Shown here: positions 56,107 to 64,000 of the stretch, in pieces | Numbering within the stretch: the first letter of the stretch is position 1 | Layout of the letters: each line of letters begins with the position of its first letter | Notes under the pieces: model-generated | What the model saw: the letters and a program-made list of their open reading frames with translations, nothing else | Told to the model about the DNA's origin: nothing | The model's database searches: none | NCBI GenBank assembly: GCA_958295465.1 | Contig: OY282353.1 | Span: forward strand, 4,579,001 to 4,643,000 | Length of the DNA: 64,000 bases | Reading direction: 5' to 3' | Source of the DNA: an uncultured Gammaproteobacteria bacterium | GTDB lineage: Bacteria > Pseudomonadota > Gammaproteobacteria > HK1 | Translations under genes and position numbers: made by a program

Positions 56107-56285
56107 TCACGCGCGGATGAACTCGATCTCGACATCGCTCTCAACCGTGATCCGTACCTTGTCTCCGGTGAGCGCGTGCCGCCGGTATATTTTGCCAGCG
56201 CAAGACACGCACGGTCACCCTGCGACAATCTGCCGGAACGAGTCGCGCGGCGCAGCTTCGCCTTCTTCCCGGCCCCGACCGGCAC
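56107..56285 (-). pseudogene. 3' remnant of a VapC-type PIN toxin gene
   Basis: The minus frame reads LRRATRSGRLSQGDRACLAL, AK, then shifts to RRHALTGDKVRITVESDVEI, EFIRA and stop (56107-56109). The pattern S-x-G-D-R-A-C-L-A-L-A followed by A-L-T-x-D and a V-E-I-E-x-I-R ending is that of short VapC toxins. A frameshift separates the halves and the N-terminus is missing. Confidence 0.55.
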
Positions 56286-56376
56286 CGCACGGTCTGCCTC
56301 CCCGAACGAGAGCCGCGCGAGAGCCAGGGTAAATTGGTTCTGACGTCATGAGGCGGTTATCTCTGAGGGTTCAGGG

Positions 56377-56624
56377 TGAATCATCCCGGATTTTCCGGAG
56401 ATTACACTCGGCGAGTCACCGGAAGGCAGGAGCGAATGAAACCAACAACGAAATACTCTGCGGAGGTGCGGAATCGAGCCGTGCGGTTGGTCCTGGACAA
56501 CCAGGGTGAGCACGACTCGCAATGGCCGGCGATCGCGTCGGTGGCGTCGAAGACAGGCTGCACGGCCGAGACGCTGCGCAAGTGGGTTCGTCGGGCGGAG
56601 TGTGGCCAAAGGGCTCGTGCGGGG
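56377..56624 (+). mobile_element. Left-end fragment of an IS3-family insertion sequence (orfA truncated)
   Basis: From ATG 56436 the frame reads MKPTTKYSAEVRNRAVRLVL, DNQGEHDSQWPAIASVASKT, then GCTAETLRKWVRRAE. This is the helix-turn-helix N-terminus of IS3-family OrfA. GGAAGGCAGGAGCG precedes the ATG. TGAATCATCCCGGATTTTCC from 56377 looks like the left terminal repeat. Similarity ends near 56624; orfB and the right end are absent. The fragment abuts the ImmA/IrrE remnant, so the deletion joined two relics. Confidence 0.8.
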
Positions 56625-56630
56625 CTGATT

Positions 56631-56987
56631 CCCCAGATATTCTCGAAGGGTGTCGAACGGACAAAGGAATACCTGGGCGAATGCCCTCTGGAATCTCTGT
56701 CGGTCCGTGCGCATCTCCGTCATCGGTAAAAGATCTGCGCCTTCGTCGGCTACCAAGTGATCGCCGATGATTCCGGCAAGCGCGAACCGTCTGCTGGCAG
56801 GGTGACGCTTCTTGAGGACTGCCTTGAGAACGCAGCTCTCTTCAAGATTCCGGAAGCCGGCTGGGATCGGAGTCCTTTCGTCATCTGCAAAATTCGTAAT
56901 CCAGCTCGGAGGAACATCACACAACTCTGCCAAGCCCTCCGTGCGGATCGGTTCGATTCCATACAACCACTCTCTGGTCGCTGCTTA
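56631..56987 (-). pseudogene. 3'-truncated remnant of an ImmA/IrrE-type metallopeptidase gene
   Basis: The minus frame reads WLYGIEPIRTEGLAELCDVP, PSWITNFADD, RRFALAGIIGDHLVADEGAD, LLPMTEMRTDRQRFQRAFAQ, then VFLCPFDTLREYLG. The tail RQRFQRAFAQ-FLCPFD-L-EYLG is typical of the region after the HExxH motif in ImmA/IrrE-like domain proteins of toxin-antitoxin type. No HExxH lies in the preserved part, a stop lies just upstream and the end is cut by IS3 DNA. Confidence 0.55.
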
Positions 56988-57240
56988 CTGACCAACCCCC
57001 GCAGAATGCCTTCGCGCAGCAGTCGCAACGCGACCGCCGCTCGGTGATCCCGACCCAGTCACATTTCGATTTGTCCGCCCGCGGCCGGGCCGGCGGCGTC
57101 AATCCGAAATCGCCGGGGTCGTGCTTGTGTTCGGGGTTCCGGCATCGGGCAGCGTAGCGCCGGCAACCATCTCCGGTGCTCCGCCACCGGGACGCGGATC
57201 GACGGGGCCGTGGCCCCGGCCGAACGTCCCAATCGAATTC
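56988..57240. other. Intergenic, ~250 bp before the suf promoter
   Basis: No gene supported; a cysteine-containing minus-strand frame (CRNPEHKHDPGDFG) is present but has no start or known family. No Rrf2-type regulator gene lies here or elsewhere in the window. Confidence 0.35.
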
Positions 57241-57293
57241 TTGACCCATTTGATCGGGTACTCGTAGAATACCTGACCGTTTTAGTCGGGAAT
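57241..57293 (+). promoter_or_regulatory. suf operon promoter with an IscR-type box
   Basis: TTGACC (57241-57246) and TAGAAT (57265-57270) are spaced by 18 bases. From 57269 to 57293 the DNA follows the 25-base type 1 IscR consensus: ATA, two bases, TGAC, a central AT-rich stretch, TAGTC and a GGGAAT end. The site overlaps the -10 and start region, so binding would repress. In known systems a [2Fe-2S] IscR represses when clusters are plentiful. sufB begins about 70 bases downstream. Confidence 0.7.
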
Positions 57294-57363
57294 TCGGCGG
57301 ACCGGGAGCCCGATCCACCGGAAACCCGGAGCAGCCATCCGCCCACCGAGGAGAAGCCGGCGC

Positions 57364-58812
57364 ATGGACACCCCCAACACCGAAATCGACGCCCTGGTCC
57401 GGCGGGAGTACCAGCACGGCTTCGTCACCGACCTGGAATCCGACACCGTCCCCCCCGGTCTCGACGAGGACGTCGTCCGGCTCATCTCGCGCAAGAAGCA
57501 GGAGCCCGCCTTCCTCACCGAATGGCGCCTGCGGGCGTACCGGCACTGGCTCACCATGTCCGAGCCCCGCTGGGCGAACCTCCACCATCCCCCGATCGAC
57601 TACGACGAGATCTCGTACTACTCCGCCCCGAAATCGAAGGACGACGGCCCGAAGAGCCTCGACGAGGTCGATCCCAAGCTGCTCGAGACCTACGAAAAGC
57701 TCGGGATCCCGCTGCACGAGCGCGCCGCCCTCGCGGGGGTGGCGGTCGATGCGGTGTTCGACAGCGTCTCCGTCGCCACCACCTTCAAGGACAAGCTGGC
57801 CGAGCAGGGTATCGTCTTCTGCTCGTTCTCCGAAGCGGTGCGCGAACACCCGGCGCTGGTCGAGGCGTATCTCGGCACCGTCGTGCCCTACACCGACAAC
57901 TTCTTCGCGACGCTGAACTCCGCCGTCTTCAGCGACGGCTCGTTCTGCTACGTGCCGAAGGGCTTGCGCTGCCCCATGGAGCTGTCCACGTACTTCCGCA
58001 TCAACGCGGCCAAGACCGGGCAGTTCGAGCGCACCCTCGTCGTCGCGGACGAGGGGAGCTACGTGAGCTACCTCGAAGGGTGCACCGCCCCGGCGCGCGA
58101 CGAGAACCAGCTCCACGCCGCAGTGGTGGAGCTCGTCGCCCTCGAAGGGGCGGAGATCAAGTACTCCACGGTGCAGAACTGGTACCCCGGCGACGAGCAC
58201 GGCACCGGCGGCATCTACAACTTCGTCACCAAGCGCGGCGACTGCCGCGGCAACGGCTCGAAGATCTCCTGGACCCAGGTGGAGACCGGCTCGGCCATCA
58301 CCTGGAAGTATCCGAGCTGCATCCTGCGCGGCGACGACTCGGTCGGCGCGTTCTACTCCGTCGCGCTCAGCAACCTGCGCCAGCAGGCGGACACCGGCAC
58401 GAAGATGATCCACCTCGGGCGCAACACCCGCAGCACCGTCGTGTCGAAGGGGATCTCGGCCGGGCGCGGGCAGAACTCCTACCGCGGCCTCGTCCAGATC
58501 GGGAAGGGGGCGGAGAACGCCCGCAACTACACCCAGTGCGACTCGCTGCTCATGGGCGACCGCTGCGGCGCGCATACCTTCCCGTACATGGAGGTGAAGA
58601 ACCCGAGCGCGAAGGTCGAGCACGAGGCGACCACCTCGAAGATCAGCGACGACCAGCTCTTCTACTGCCGCCAGCGCGGCATCGGCGAGGAGGACGCGGT
58701 CTCGATGATCGTCAACGGCTTCTGCAAGGAAGTGTTCCGCGAGCTGCCGATGGAGTTCGCGGTGGAGGCCCAGAAGCTGCTTGAAGTCAGCCTCGAAGGC
58801 GCGGTCGGCTGA
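57364..58812 (+). CDS. sufB: Fe-S cluster scaffold protein SufB
   Basis: A 482-residue core subunit of the SufBC2D scaffold on which iron-sulfur clusters are built. AGGAGA lies nine bases before the ATG. FCSFSEAVREHPALVEAYLG, VPKGLRCPMELSTYFRINAA, LEGCTAPARDENQLHAAVVE and the C-terminal ARNYTQCDSLLMGDRCGAHT, with the cluster-binding cysteine (equivalent to C405 of E. coli), are intact. First gene of the operon, 89 bases before sufC. Confidence 0.96.
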   Translation: MDTPNTEIDALVRREYQHGFVTDLESDTVPPGLDEDVVRLISRKKQEPAFLTEWRLRAYRHWLTMSEPRWANLHHPPIDYDEISYYSAPKSKDDGPKSLDEVDPKLLETYEKLGIPLHERAALAGVAVDAVFDSVSVATTFKDKLAEQGIVFCSFSEAVREHPALVEAYLGTVVPYTDNFFATLNSAVFSDGSFCYVPKGLRCPMELSTYFRINAAKTGQFERTLVVADEGSYVSYLEGCTAPARDENQLHAAVVELVALEGAEIKYSTVQNWYPGDEHGTGGIYNFVTKRGDCRGNGSKISWTQVETGSAITWKYPSCILRGDDSVGAFYSVALSNLRQQADTGTKMIHLGRNTRSTVVSKGISAGRGQNSYRGLVQIGKGAENARNYTQCDSLLMGDRCGAHTFPYMEVKNPSAKVEHEATTSKISDDQLFYCRQRGIGEEDAVSMIVNGFCKEVFRELPMEFAVEAQKLLEVSLEGAVG

Positions 58813-58901
58813 TCCGGCCCAGCGCCGAATGGCCGGGCCATCCGCCCCGCCCCGCTTGGCGCGCAACCCTCAATCCCCCCACTCCCCACGGACGACCGGT
58901 G

Positions 58902-59653
<752 letters not shown>

Positions 59654-59657
<4 letters not shown>

Positions 59658-61036
59658 ACGGCGCGGCGGCATCGGCGGCCCGGTACGCCGAGGCGTTCGC
59701 CCGGCGCGAACCGGCGCTGCCCGGCCACGATCTGGCGTGGCTGCGCGACGTGCGGCGCGCGGCGGCCGATGCATTCTCGCGCTCGGGCTTCCCGACCCCC
59801 CGCAACGAGCACTGGAAGTACACGAACGTGGCGCCCATAGAAAAACGCGCGTTCGACCTCGACGGCGCCGGGGCGGCTCCCCGCGCCGCGCCCGGCAACG
59901 GCGCGAGCGGAACGCTTCCCGGCGGTAACGGCACAAGTGGCGCGTTCCTCGACGGAGGCGGCGCCCCGCGCCTCGTCATCGTCGACGGGCGGCTCGACCC
60001 CGGGCTCTCGAACCTCGAGGCGCTGCCGCCCGGCGTCACCGTCGAGGACTTCCCCCGCGCCCTCGAACGCGACGCCGCGTTCTTCGAGAGTCTGCTCGCG
60101 CGGATCGTGCGCCCGGAGAAGACCGCGTTCGCCGCGCTGAACACCGCGTTCATGGACACCGGCGCGGTGGTCCGGGCCGCCCCGGGGGCGGTCGCCGACG
60201 CGCCCGTGCACCTCGTCTTCGTCTCCGGGGCGGAGGGGCGCGAGCGCGCGTACTCCCCGCGGATCGTGATCGCGGCAGGCGCGGGGGCGCGTATCGCCGT
60301 GGTCGAGCACTTCCTCGGACTCGACGGCGCCGTATACCTGGACAACGTCGTCACCGAGATCGACGTCGCCGAGGATGCCGCCGTCGAGCACTACAAGGTG
60401 CAGCAGGCGGGCGCCGCCGCGTACCACGTCGCCGCGCTCGAAGCGAGGCTCGCGCGAGGCGCGTCGTTCCACTCCTGGGCGGTATCGCTCGGGGGCAGGC
60501 TCTCGCGGCACGACATCGACGTCACCCTCGACCACGAGCACGCGCGCTGCTCCCTCGACGGGCTGTATATGGCGAACGGACGCCAGCACACCGACTTCCA
60601 CACCAACGTCGAGCACGTGGCGCCGCACTGCGCGAGCCACGAGTACTACAAGGGCATCGCCGGCGGGCGCGGGCGCGGGGTGTTCAACGGGCGCGTGCAC
60701 GTGCACCCACACGCGCAGAAGACCGAAGCCCACCAGACCAACCGCAACCTGCTGCTGTCGCGCAACGCGGAGATCGACACCAAGCCCCAGCTCGAGATCC
60801 ACGCCGACGACGTCAAGTGCTCGCACGGCGCCACCATCGGCCAGCTCGACGAGCAGATGCTGTTCTACCTGCGCGCGCGCGGGATCGCCGAGAGCGCGGC
60901 GCGCGGCATGCTCACCTACGGGTTCGCGCGGGACGTGGTCGAACGAATCGCCCGTCCCGGGCTCCGCGGGCCGATCGGGGCGGCGGTGCTCGGGCATCTT
61001 CCGGGCGGCGGCGACCTGCGGGAGATCCTCCAGTGA
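59654..61036 (+). CDS. sufD: Fe-S cluster assembly protein SufD
   Basis: A 460-residue SufB paralogue forming the heterodimeric scaffold. FPTPRNEHWKYTNVAPIEKR is the N-terminal signature. Conserved core: HYKVQQAGAAAYHVAALEAR, HTDFHTNVEHVAPHCASHEY with the histidine equivalent to H360, and LEIHADDVKCSHGATIGQLD. A Gly/Ala/Pro-rich insert (GNGASGTLPGGNGTSGAFLD) around residues 80-100 is longer than usual. The ATG overlaps sufC, and its end overlaps sufS (GTGA). Confidence 0.95.
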
Positions 61037-62295
61037 ACGCGGCGGCGGACCGTCCACTGCAACGGGGGAGCAACCTGTTCGACGTCGAGCGGGTGCGCGC
61101 CGAATTCCCCATTCTCGGCCAGGAGGTCAACGGGCATCCGCTCGTCTACCTCGACAACGGCGCCACGAGCCAGAAGCCGCGCCGGGTCATCGACGCGATC
61201 CGCGGCTACTACGAATCCGACAACGCGAACGTCCACCGGGGACTGCACGCGCTGAGCGAGCGCGCCACGAACGCCTGCGAGGGGGCGCGCGACACGGTCA
61301 GGGCGTTCCTCAATGCGGCGGATCGGCGCGAGATCGTCTTCGTGCGTGGCGCCACCGAGGGGCTGAACCTGGTCGCGCAGAGCTGGGCGCGGCCCCGCCT
61401 GGGGCCGGGTGACGAGATCGTCATCACCACCATGGAGCACCATTCGAACATCGTCCCCTGGCAGCTCGTCTGCCGGCAGACCGGCGCCCGGCTCCGGGTG
61501 GCCCCGATCCACGACAGCGGCGCGCTGGACATGGAGGCGTTCGCGAAGCTCGTGAACGAGCGCACCAGGATCGTCGCCGCCGCCCACGTCTCCAACGCGC
61601 TCGGGACCATCAATCCCGTGAAGGAAATCGTCGAGGCGGCGCACGCCGCCGGCGCGATCGCGGTGCTCGACGGCGCCCAGGCGGCTCCCCACGACACCAT
61701 CGACGTCCGGGCGCTCGATTGCGACTTCTACGTGCTCTCGAGCCACAAGTGCTACGGCCCGACCGGGACCGGGGTACTCTACGGCCAGGCCACGCGGCTG
61801 GAGGAGGCGGAGCCGTACCAGGGCGGCGGGGACATGATCCGCACCGTCTCGTTCGAGGAATCGACCTGGAACGATCTTCCGTACAAGTTCGAGGCGGGGA
61901 CCCCGAACATCGCCGGGATGATCGGGCTCGGCGCCGCGGTCGAGTTCATGACCGAGCTCGGTATGGACGCCATCGCCGCGCACGAGCGCGACGTCCTGGA
62001 GTACGCCACCGGGGCGCTCGACGCGCTCGACGGGGTGCGCATCGTCGGCACCGCGCGGGAGAAGGCGGGTATCCTCTCGTTCGTCGTCGAGGGCGTGCAC
62101 CCGCACGACGTCGGGACTATCGCCGACCAGCACGGGGTGGCGATCCGGGCCGGACACCACTGCGCGATGCCGCTGATGAGGCGGTACGGGGTGCCGGCGC
62201 TCTCGCGGGCCTCGCTGGGGCTCTACAACACCCGGGCGGACATCGACGCGCTGGTCGGGAGCCTGCACAAGGTGAAGGAGATCTTCGATCGATGA
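61033..62295 (+). CDS. sufS: Cysteine desulfurase SufS
   Basis: A 420-residue group II cysteine desulfurase that takes sulfur from cysteine as a persulfide. The cofactor lysine is in YVLSSHKCYGPTGTGVLY; the catalytic cysteine is C377 in AIRAGHHCAMPLMRRYGVPA. Start GTG 61033 gives MNAAADRPLQRGSNLFDVER. HVSNALGTINPVKEIVEAAH and the EAGTPNIAGMIGLGAAVEF region are standard. Overlapped start and stop couple it with sufD and sufU. Confidence 0.96.
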   Translation: MNAAADRPLQRGSNLFDVERVRAEFPILGQEVNGHPLVYLDNGATSQKPRRVIDAIRGYYESDNANVHRGLHALSERATNACEGARDTVRAFLNAADRREIVFVRGATEGLNLVAQSWARPRLGPGDEIVITTMEHHSNIVPWQLVCRQTGARLRVAPIHDSGALDMEAFAKLVNERTRIVAAAHVSNALGTINPVKEIVEAAHAAGAIAVLDGAQAAPHDTIDVRALDCDFYVLSSHKCYGPTGTGVLYGQATRLEEAEPYQGGGDMIRTVSFEESTWNDLPYKFEAGTPNIAGMIGLGAAVEFMTELGMDAIAAHERDVLEYATGALDALDGVRIVGTAREKAGILSFVVEGVHPHDVGTIADQHGVAIRAGHHCAMPLMRRYGVPALSRASLGLYNTRADIDALVGSLHKVKEIFDR

Positions 62296-62747
62296 ACGAT
62301 CTTCGCGAGCTCTACGAGGAAGTCATCCTCGACCACAACCGCAACCCGCGGAACTATCCGTGCCGGCCCGAGAGGACGAACCGCTCCGCGCACGGCTTCA
62401 ACCCGGTATGCGGTGACGAGTTCTTCGTCCACCTCCACGTGGACGAGGGCATCATCAGGGACATCGGCTTCGACGGCGCGGGCTGCGCGATCTCCACCGC
62501 CTCCGCCTCGCTGATGACCGAGGCGCTGAAGGGCCGGCCGGCGGAGGACGCGCAACGCCTGTTCTCGGAGGTCCACGCGCTGCTGACCGAGGAGCGCCAG
62601 ATCGGCGGACCCGGCGAGTTTCTCGGCAAGCTCACCGTGCTCACCGGGGTCAAGGAATACCCGATGCGGGTGAAGTGCGCGACGCTCGCGTGGCATACGA
62701 TGAAGGCCGCGCTCCACGGAAACGACCAGACGGTGTGCACCGAATGA
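62292..62747 (+). CDS. sufU: SufU-type sulfur acceptor / IscU-like protein
   Basis: A 151-residue SufU. Three cysteines lie in NPVCGDEFFVHLHVDEGII, GFDGAGCAISTASASLMTEA and YPMRVKCATLAWHTMKAAL; the spacer between the second and third is longer than in IscU, the SufU hallmark. With zinc bound, SufU receives sulfur from SufS by thiol exchange. It occupies the place taken by sufE in the E. coli operon, so this SUF system uses SufU rather than SufE. Four-base overlaps on both sides. Confidence 0.93.
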   Translation: MNDLRELYEEVILDHNRNPRNYPCRPERTNRSAHGFNPVCGDEFFVHLHVDEGIIRDIGFDGAGCAISTASASLMTEALKGRPAEDAQRLFSEVHALLTEERQIGGPGEFLGKLTVLTGVKEYPMRVKCATLAWHTMKAALHGNDQTVCTE

Positions 62748-63298
62748 ACGGGTTCGAGGACGACCGGGCGCCGGGCGCGGCACCGCCTTCTCCGCCGCCG
62801 GAGGACGGGGGCATGAAGCACGGAGCGGAAGGTACGGCTTCTTCCGTTGCACAGCCATCCGGAAAATGGGAGGGAGAGATGGAACCCACGAGTGATCATA
62901 CGGCCGCTTCCGCCACGCCTTCGTTCGAGCCCTGGGGCAGGCAGCGGACGGTAACGGGTGGCGCGACCGGCGCGACCGGCGAGACGGGCGAGACGGCTCC
63001 GCTCGACGATCGGATCGTCGCCGCGCTGCGCGAGGTCTACGACCCCGAGATCCCCGTCAACATCTACGATCTCGGGCTCATCTACCGCATCGACCACGAC
63101 GACATGGGGGTGGTCGAGATCGACATGACCCTGACCGCGCCCGGATGCCCGGTCGCGCAGACCTTCCCCGGCGTGGTCGAGGCCGCGGTGCAGAACGTGG
63201 AGGGCGTCGCGGCGGCCGAGGTCGAGCTGGTCTGGGAGCCGCCCTGGACCCCGGACCGCATGAGCGAGGCGGCGAAGCTGGAGCTCGGATTCTTCTGA
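62744..63298 (+). CDS. sufT: SufT-like DUF59 protein with a disordered N-terminal extension
   Basis: Residues ~90-184 are a DUF59/MIP18-type domain: LREVYDPEIPVNIYDLGLIY, MTLTAPGCPVAQTFPGVVEA and VELVWEPPWTPDRMSEAAKL, with the conserved cysteine in the APGCP motif. This family matures Fe-S proteins. The ~85-residue N-terminal part is rich in Gly, Pro, Thr and Glu and looks unstructured. Start chosen for its ATGA overlap with sufU; an ATG at 62879 with GGGAGGGAG directly upstream is a serious alternative and would cut the extension to ~40 residues. Confidence 0.88.
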   Translation: MNGFEDDRAPGAAPPSPPPEDGGMKHGAEGTASSVAQPSGKWEGEMEPTSDHTAASATPSFEPWGRQRTVTGGATGATGETGETAPLDDRIVAALREVYDPEIPVNIYDLGLIYRIDHDDMGVVEIDMTLTAPGCPVAQTFPGVVEAAVQNVEGVAAAEVELVWEPPWTPDRMSEAAKLELGFF

Positions 63299-63438
63299 CC
63301 CCCGGCGTCTGTGGGAGATACATCGACGGCAGGAGACGGAAGACACCACCCGGCTCGGGGATGCAGTCCGGCCGGCTCCGCCGCTCCCGAGTCCGCGGCG
63401 CTCCGGGAGGACCTGTCCACACAAACGGACAACGACCG

Positions 63439-63759
63439 ATGAGCGACTGGAAGAACGTCGCCGCAGCTAGCGAATTCGGCCCCGGCGAGTACCGGGTCGT
63501 CGATGTCGACGACGTCGACGTCGCGGTGTTCAACCTCGACGGCGAGTACTTCGCGATCGAGGACGTATGCACCCATGACTTCGGCACCCTCACCGGCGGA
63601 TGCGTGGAGGACGGCCAGGTCATGTGCCCGCGCCACGGCGCCCGTTTCGACATCCGCACCGGGGAGGCGCTCACCCCGCCGGCCTACGAGCCGGTCACCA
63701 CGTTCCCGGTGCGTATTCACAACGGTGCCGTCCAGGTACGCAACAACCTGGAAGACTGA
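63439..63759 (+). CDS. Rieske-type [2Fe-2S] ferredoxin
   Basis: A 106-residue non-heme Rieske ferredoxin. Cluster ligands are in IEDVCTHDFGTLTGG (C-x-H) and GQVMCPRHGARFDIRTGEAL (C-x2-H). The start MSDWKNVAAASEFGPGEYRV is typical; no strong Shine-Dalgarno. It follows sufT after a 140-base gap and is the last gene of the suf block. Such ferredoxins at the end of SUF operons are known; they may donate electrons to assembly or to an oxygenase. Confidence 0.9.
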   Translation: MSDWKNVAAASEFGPGEYRVVDVDDVDVAVFNLDGEYFAIEDVCTHDFGTLTGGCVEDGQVMCPRHGARFDIRTGEALTPPAYEPVTTFPVRIHNGAVQVRNNLED

Positions 63760-63779
63760 ACTTGCCAGTAGCATAAAAA

Positions 63780-63812
63780 GCTATCGAAAACGCCAGTTCG
63801 TGCTGCGATAGC
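63780..63812. repeat. Inverted repeat after the Rieske ferredoxin gene
   Basis: GCTATCG at 63780-63786 pairs with CGATAGC at 63806-63812 around a 19-base loop. No T-tract follows, so it is not a standard terminator, though it is well placed to end the suf message. Confidence 0.5.
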
Positions 63813-63863
63813 GGGGTGGAGCGCATGCCGCGCCGGTGTAGCCCATCCTCACTGGGAGTGAGC

Positions 63864-63989
63864 ATGAGCTGGACCGTCCAGTGTGCGGAATACTACTTGT
63901 ACAGAGGCGTTTCGCGCAGCAATGCATATGAGTTCATGCAACAATCGAGTAGGCCCGGACCGTTTGCTCGTCCAGCCCCACCGTACTGA
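63864..63989 (+). CDS. Possible 41-residue ORF
   Basis: ATG 63864 is preceded by GGGAG five to eight bases upstream and the frame reads MSWTVQCAEYYLYRGVSRSN, then AYEFMQQSSR and a Pro-rich end. No family recognised. It is short and near the window edge, so it may be chance. Confidence 0.25.
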   Translation: MSWTVQCAEYYLYRGVSRSNAYEFMQQSSRPGPFARPAPPY

Positions 63990-64000
63990 CGCAGTACCCC

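Overview
The window is 64 kb of high-GC DNA that looks like a chromosome segment from a member of the Pseudomonadota, most likely a gammaproteobacterium or close relative. This is an inference. It rests on a full-length AceK next to an isocitrate dehydrogenase carrying the AceK target serine, a SUF operon behind an IscR-like box, several LIV-type ABC clusters and alternating blocks of short gene clusters. I saw no rRNA or tRNA genes and no phage or plasmid backbone genes.

Layout from left to right. 1-1.9 kb: the end of a LIV-type ABC transporter operon (permease cut by the window edge, Tat-exported binding protein). 2.2-3.9 kb: an AT-rich island with an N6-adenine DNA methyltransferase and a 54-codon upstream ORF. 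4.7-10.7 kb: a membrane protein with a very long Arg/Asp/Gly repeat insert, ThpR, a bacterial voltage-gated sodium channel and acetoacetyl-CoA synthetase. 10.9-14.6 kb: a decay zone holding an intact VapBC pair, HicB with a beheaded HicA, a frameshifted retropepsin-like protein, remnants of two other genes, and three copies of an unnamed hairpin repeat. 14.1-19.3 kb: thioesterase, amidase, acyl-CoA ligase, a 4Fe-4S protein and a DUF1640 protein. 19.5-29.7 kb: a complete LIV-type uptake cluster flanked by a PaaK-like ligase and an AMP-forming acyl-CoA ligase. Its LivG carries an extra STAS-like N-terminal domain, and a small AT-rich two-gene cassette (20.7-21.4 kb) is wedged inside the cluster, with one of its ORFs split by a single amber codon.

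30.2-32.6 kb: a tight operon of pterin dehydratase, DUF6513 (dihydropteroate-synthase-like) and DUF447, families linked to tetrahydromethanopterin C1 metabolism. 33.2-36.5 kb: a VWA/DnaJ-domain pair, a 113/114-bp tandem repeat derived from the 3' end of alaX, AlaX and a DUF465 protein. 37-46.2 kb: LeuA, a betainyl-CoA-thioesterase-like protein, an aminotransferase, TauE, alanine dehydrogenase, a GMC oxidoreductase and phosphate acetyltransferase. 46.2-53.3 kb: an ABC ATPase remnant, a pyrrolysine-free MttB homologue, malonyl-CoA decarboxylase, the overlapping icd-aceK pair, and a dead PIN/antitoxin pair. 53.5-56 kb: a large fusion of a LivF-type ATPase with a Tm-1/UPF0261 domain. 56.1-57 kb: VapC, IS3 and ImmA/IrrE remnants. 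57.2-63.8 kb: a SUF iron-sulfur operon (sufB-C-D-S-U-T plus a Rieske ferredoxin).

Together the genes describe a heterotroph that takes up amino-acid-like or aromatic substrates, activates several acids to CoA thioesters, and handles methylated amines and betaine-type compounds with C1-pterin chemistry. AceK is expected to control flux at isocitrate. Repeat families, toxin-antitoxin debris and single-base frameshifts point to a genome with active repeat turnover and gene decay. Most start sites were chosen from visible Shine-Dalgarno sequences and family alignments made by eye; no database search was possible.
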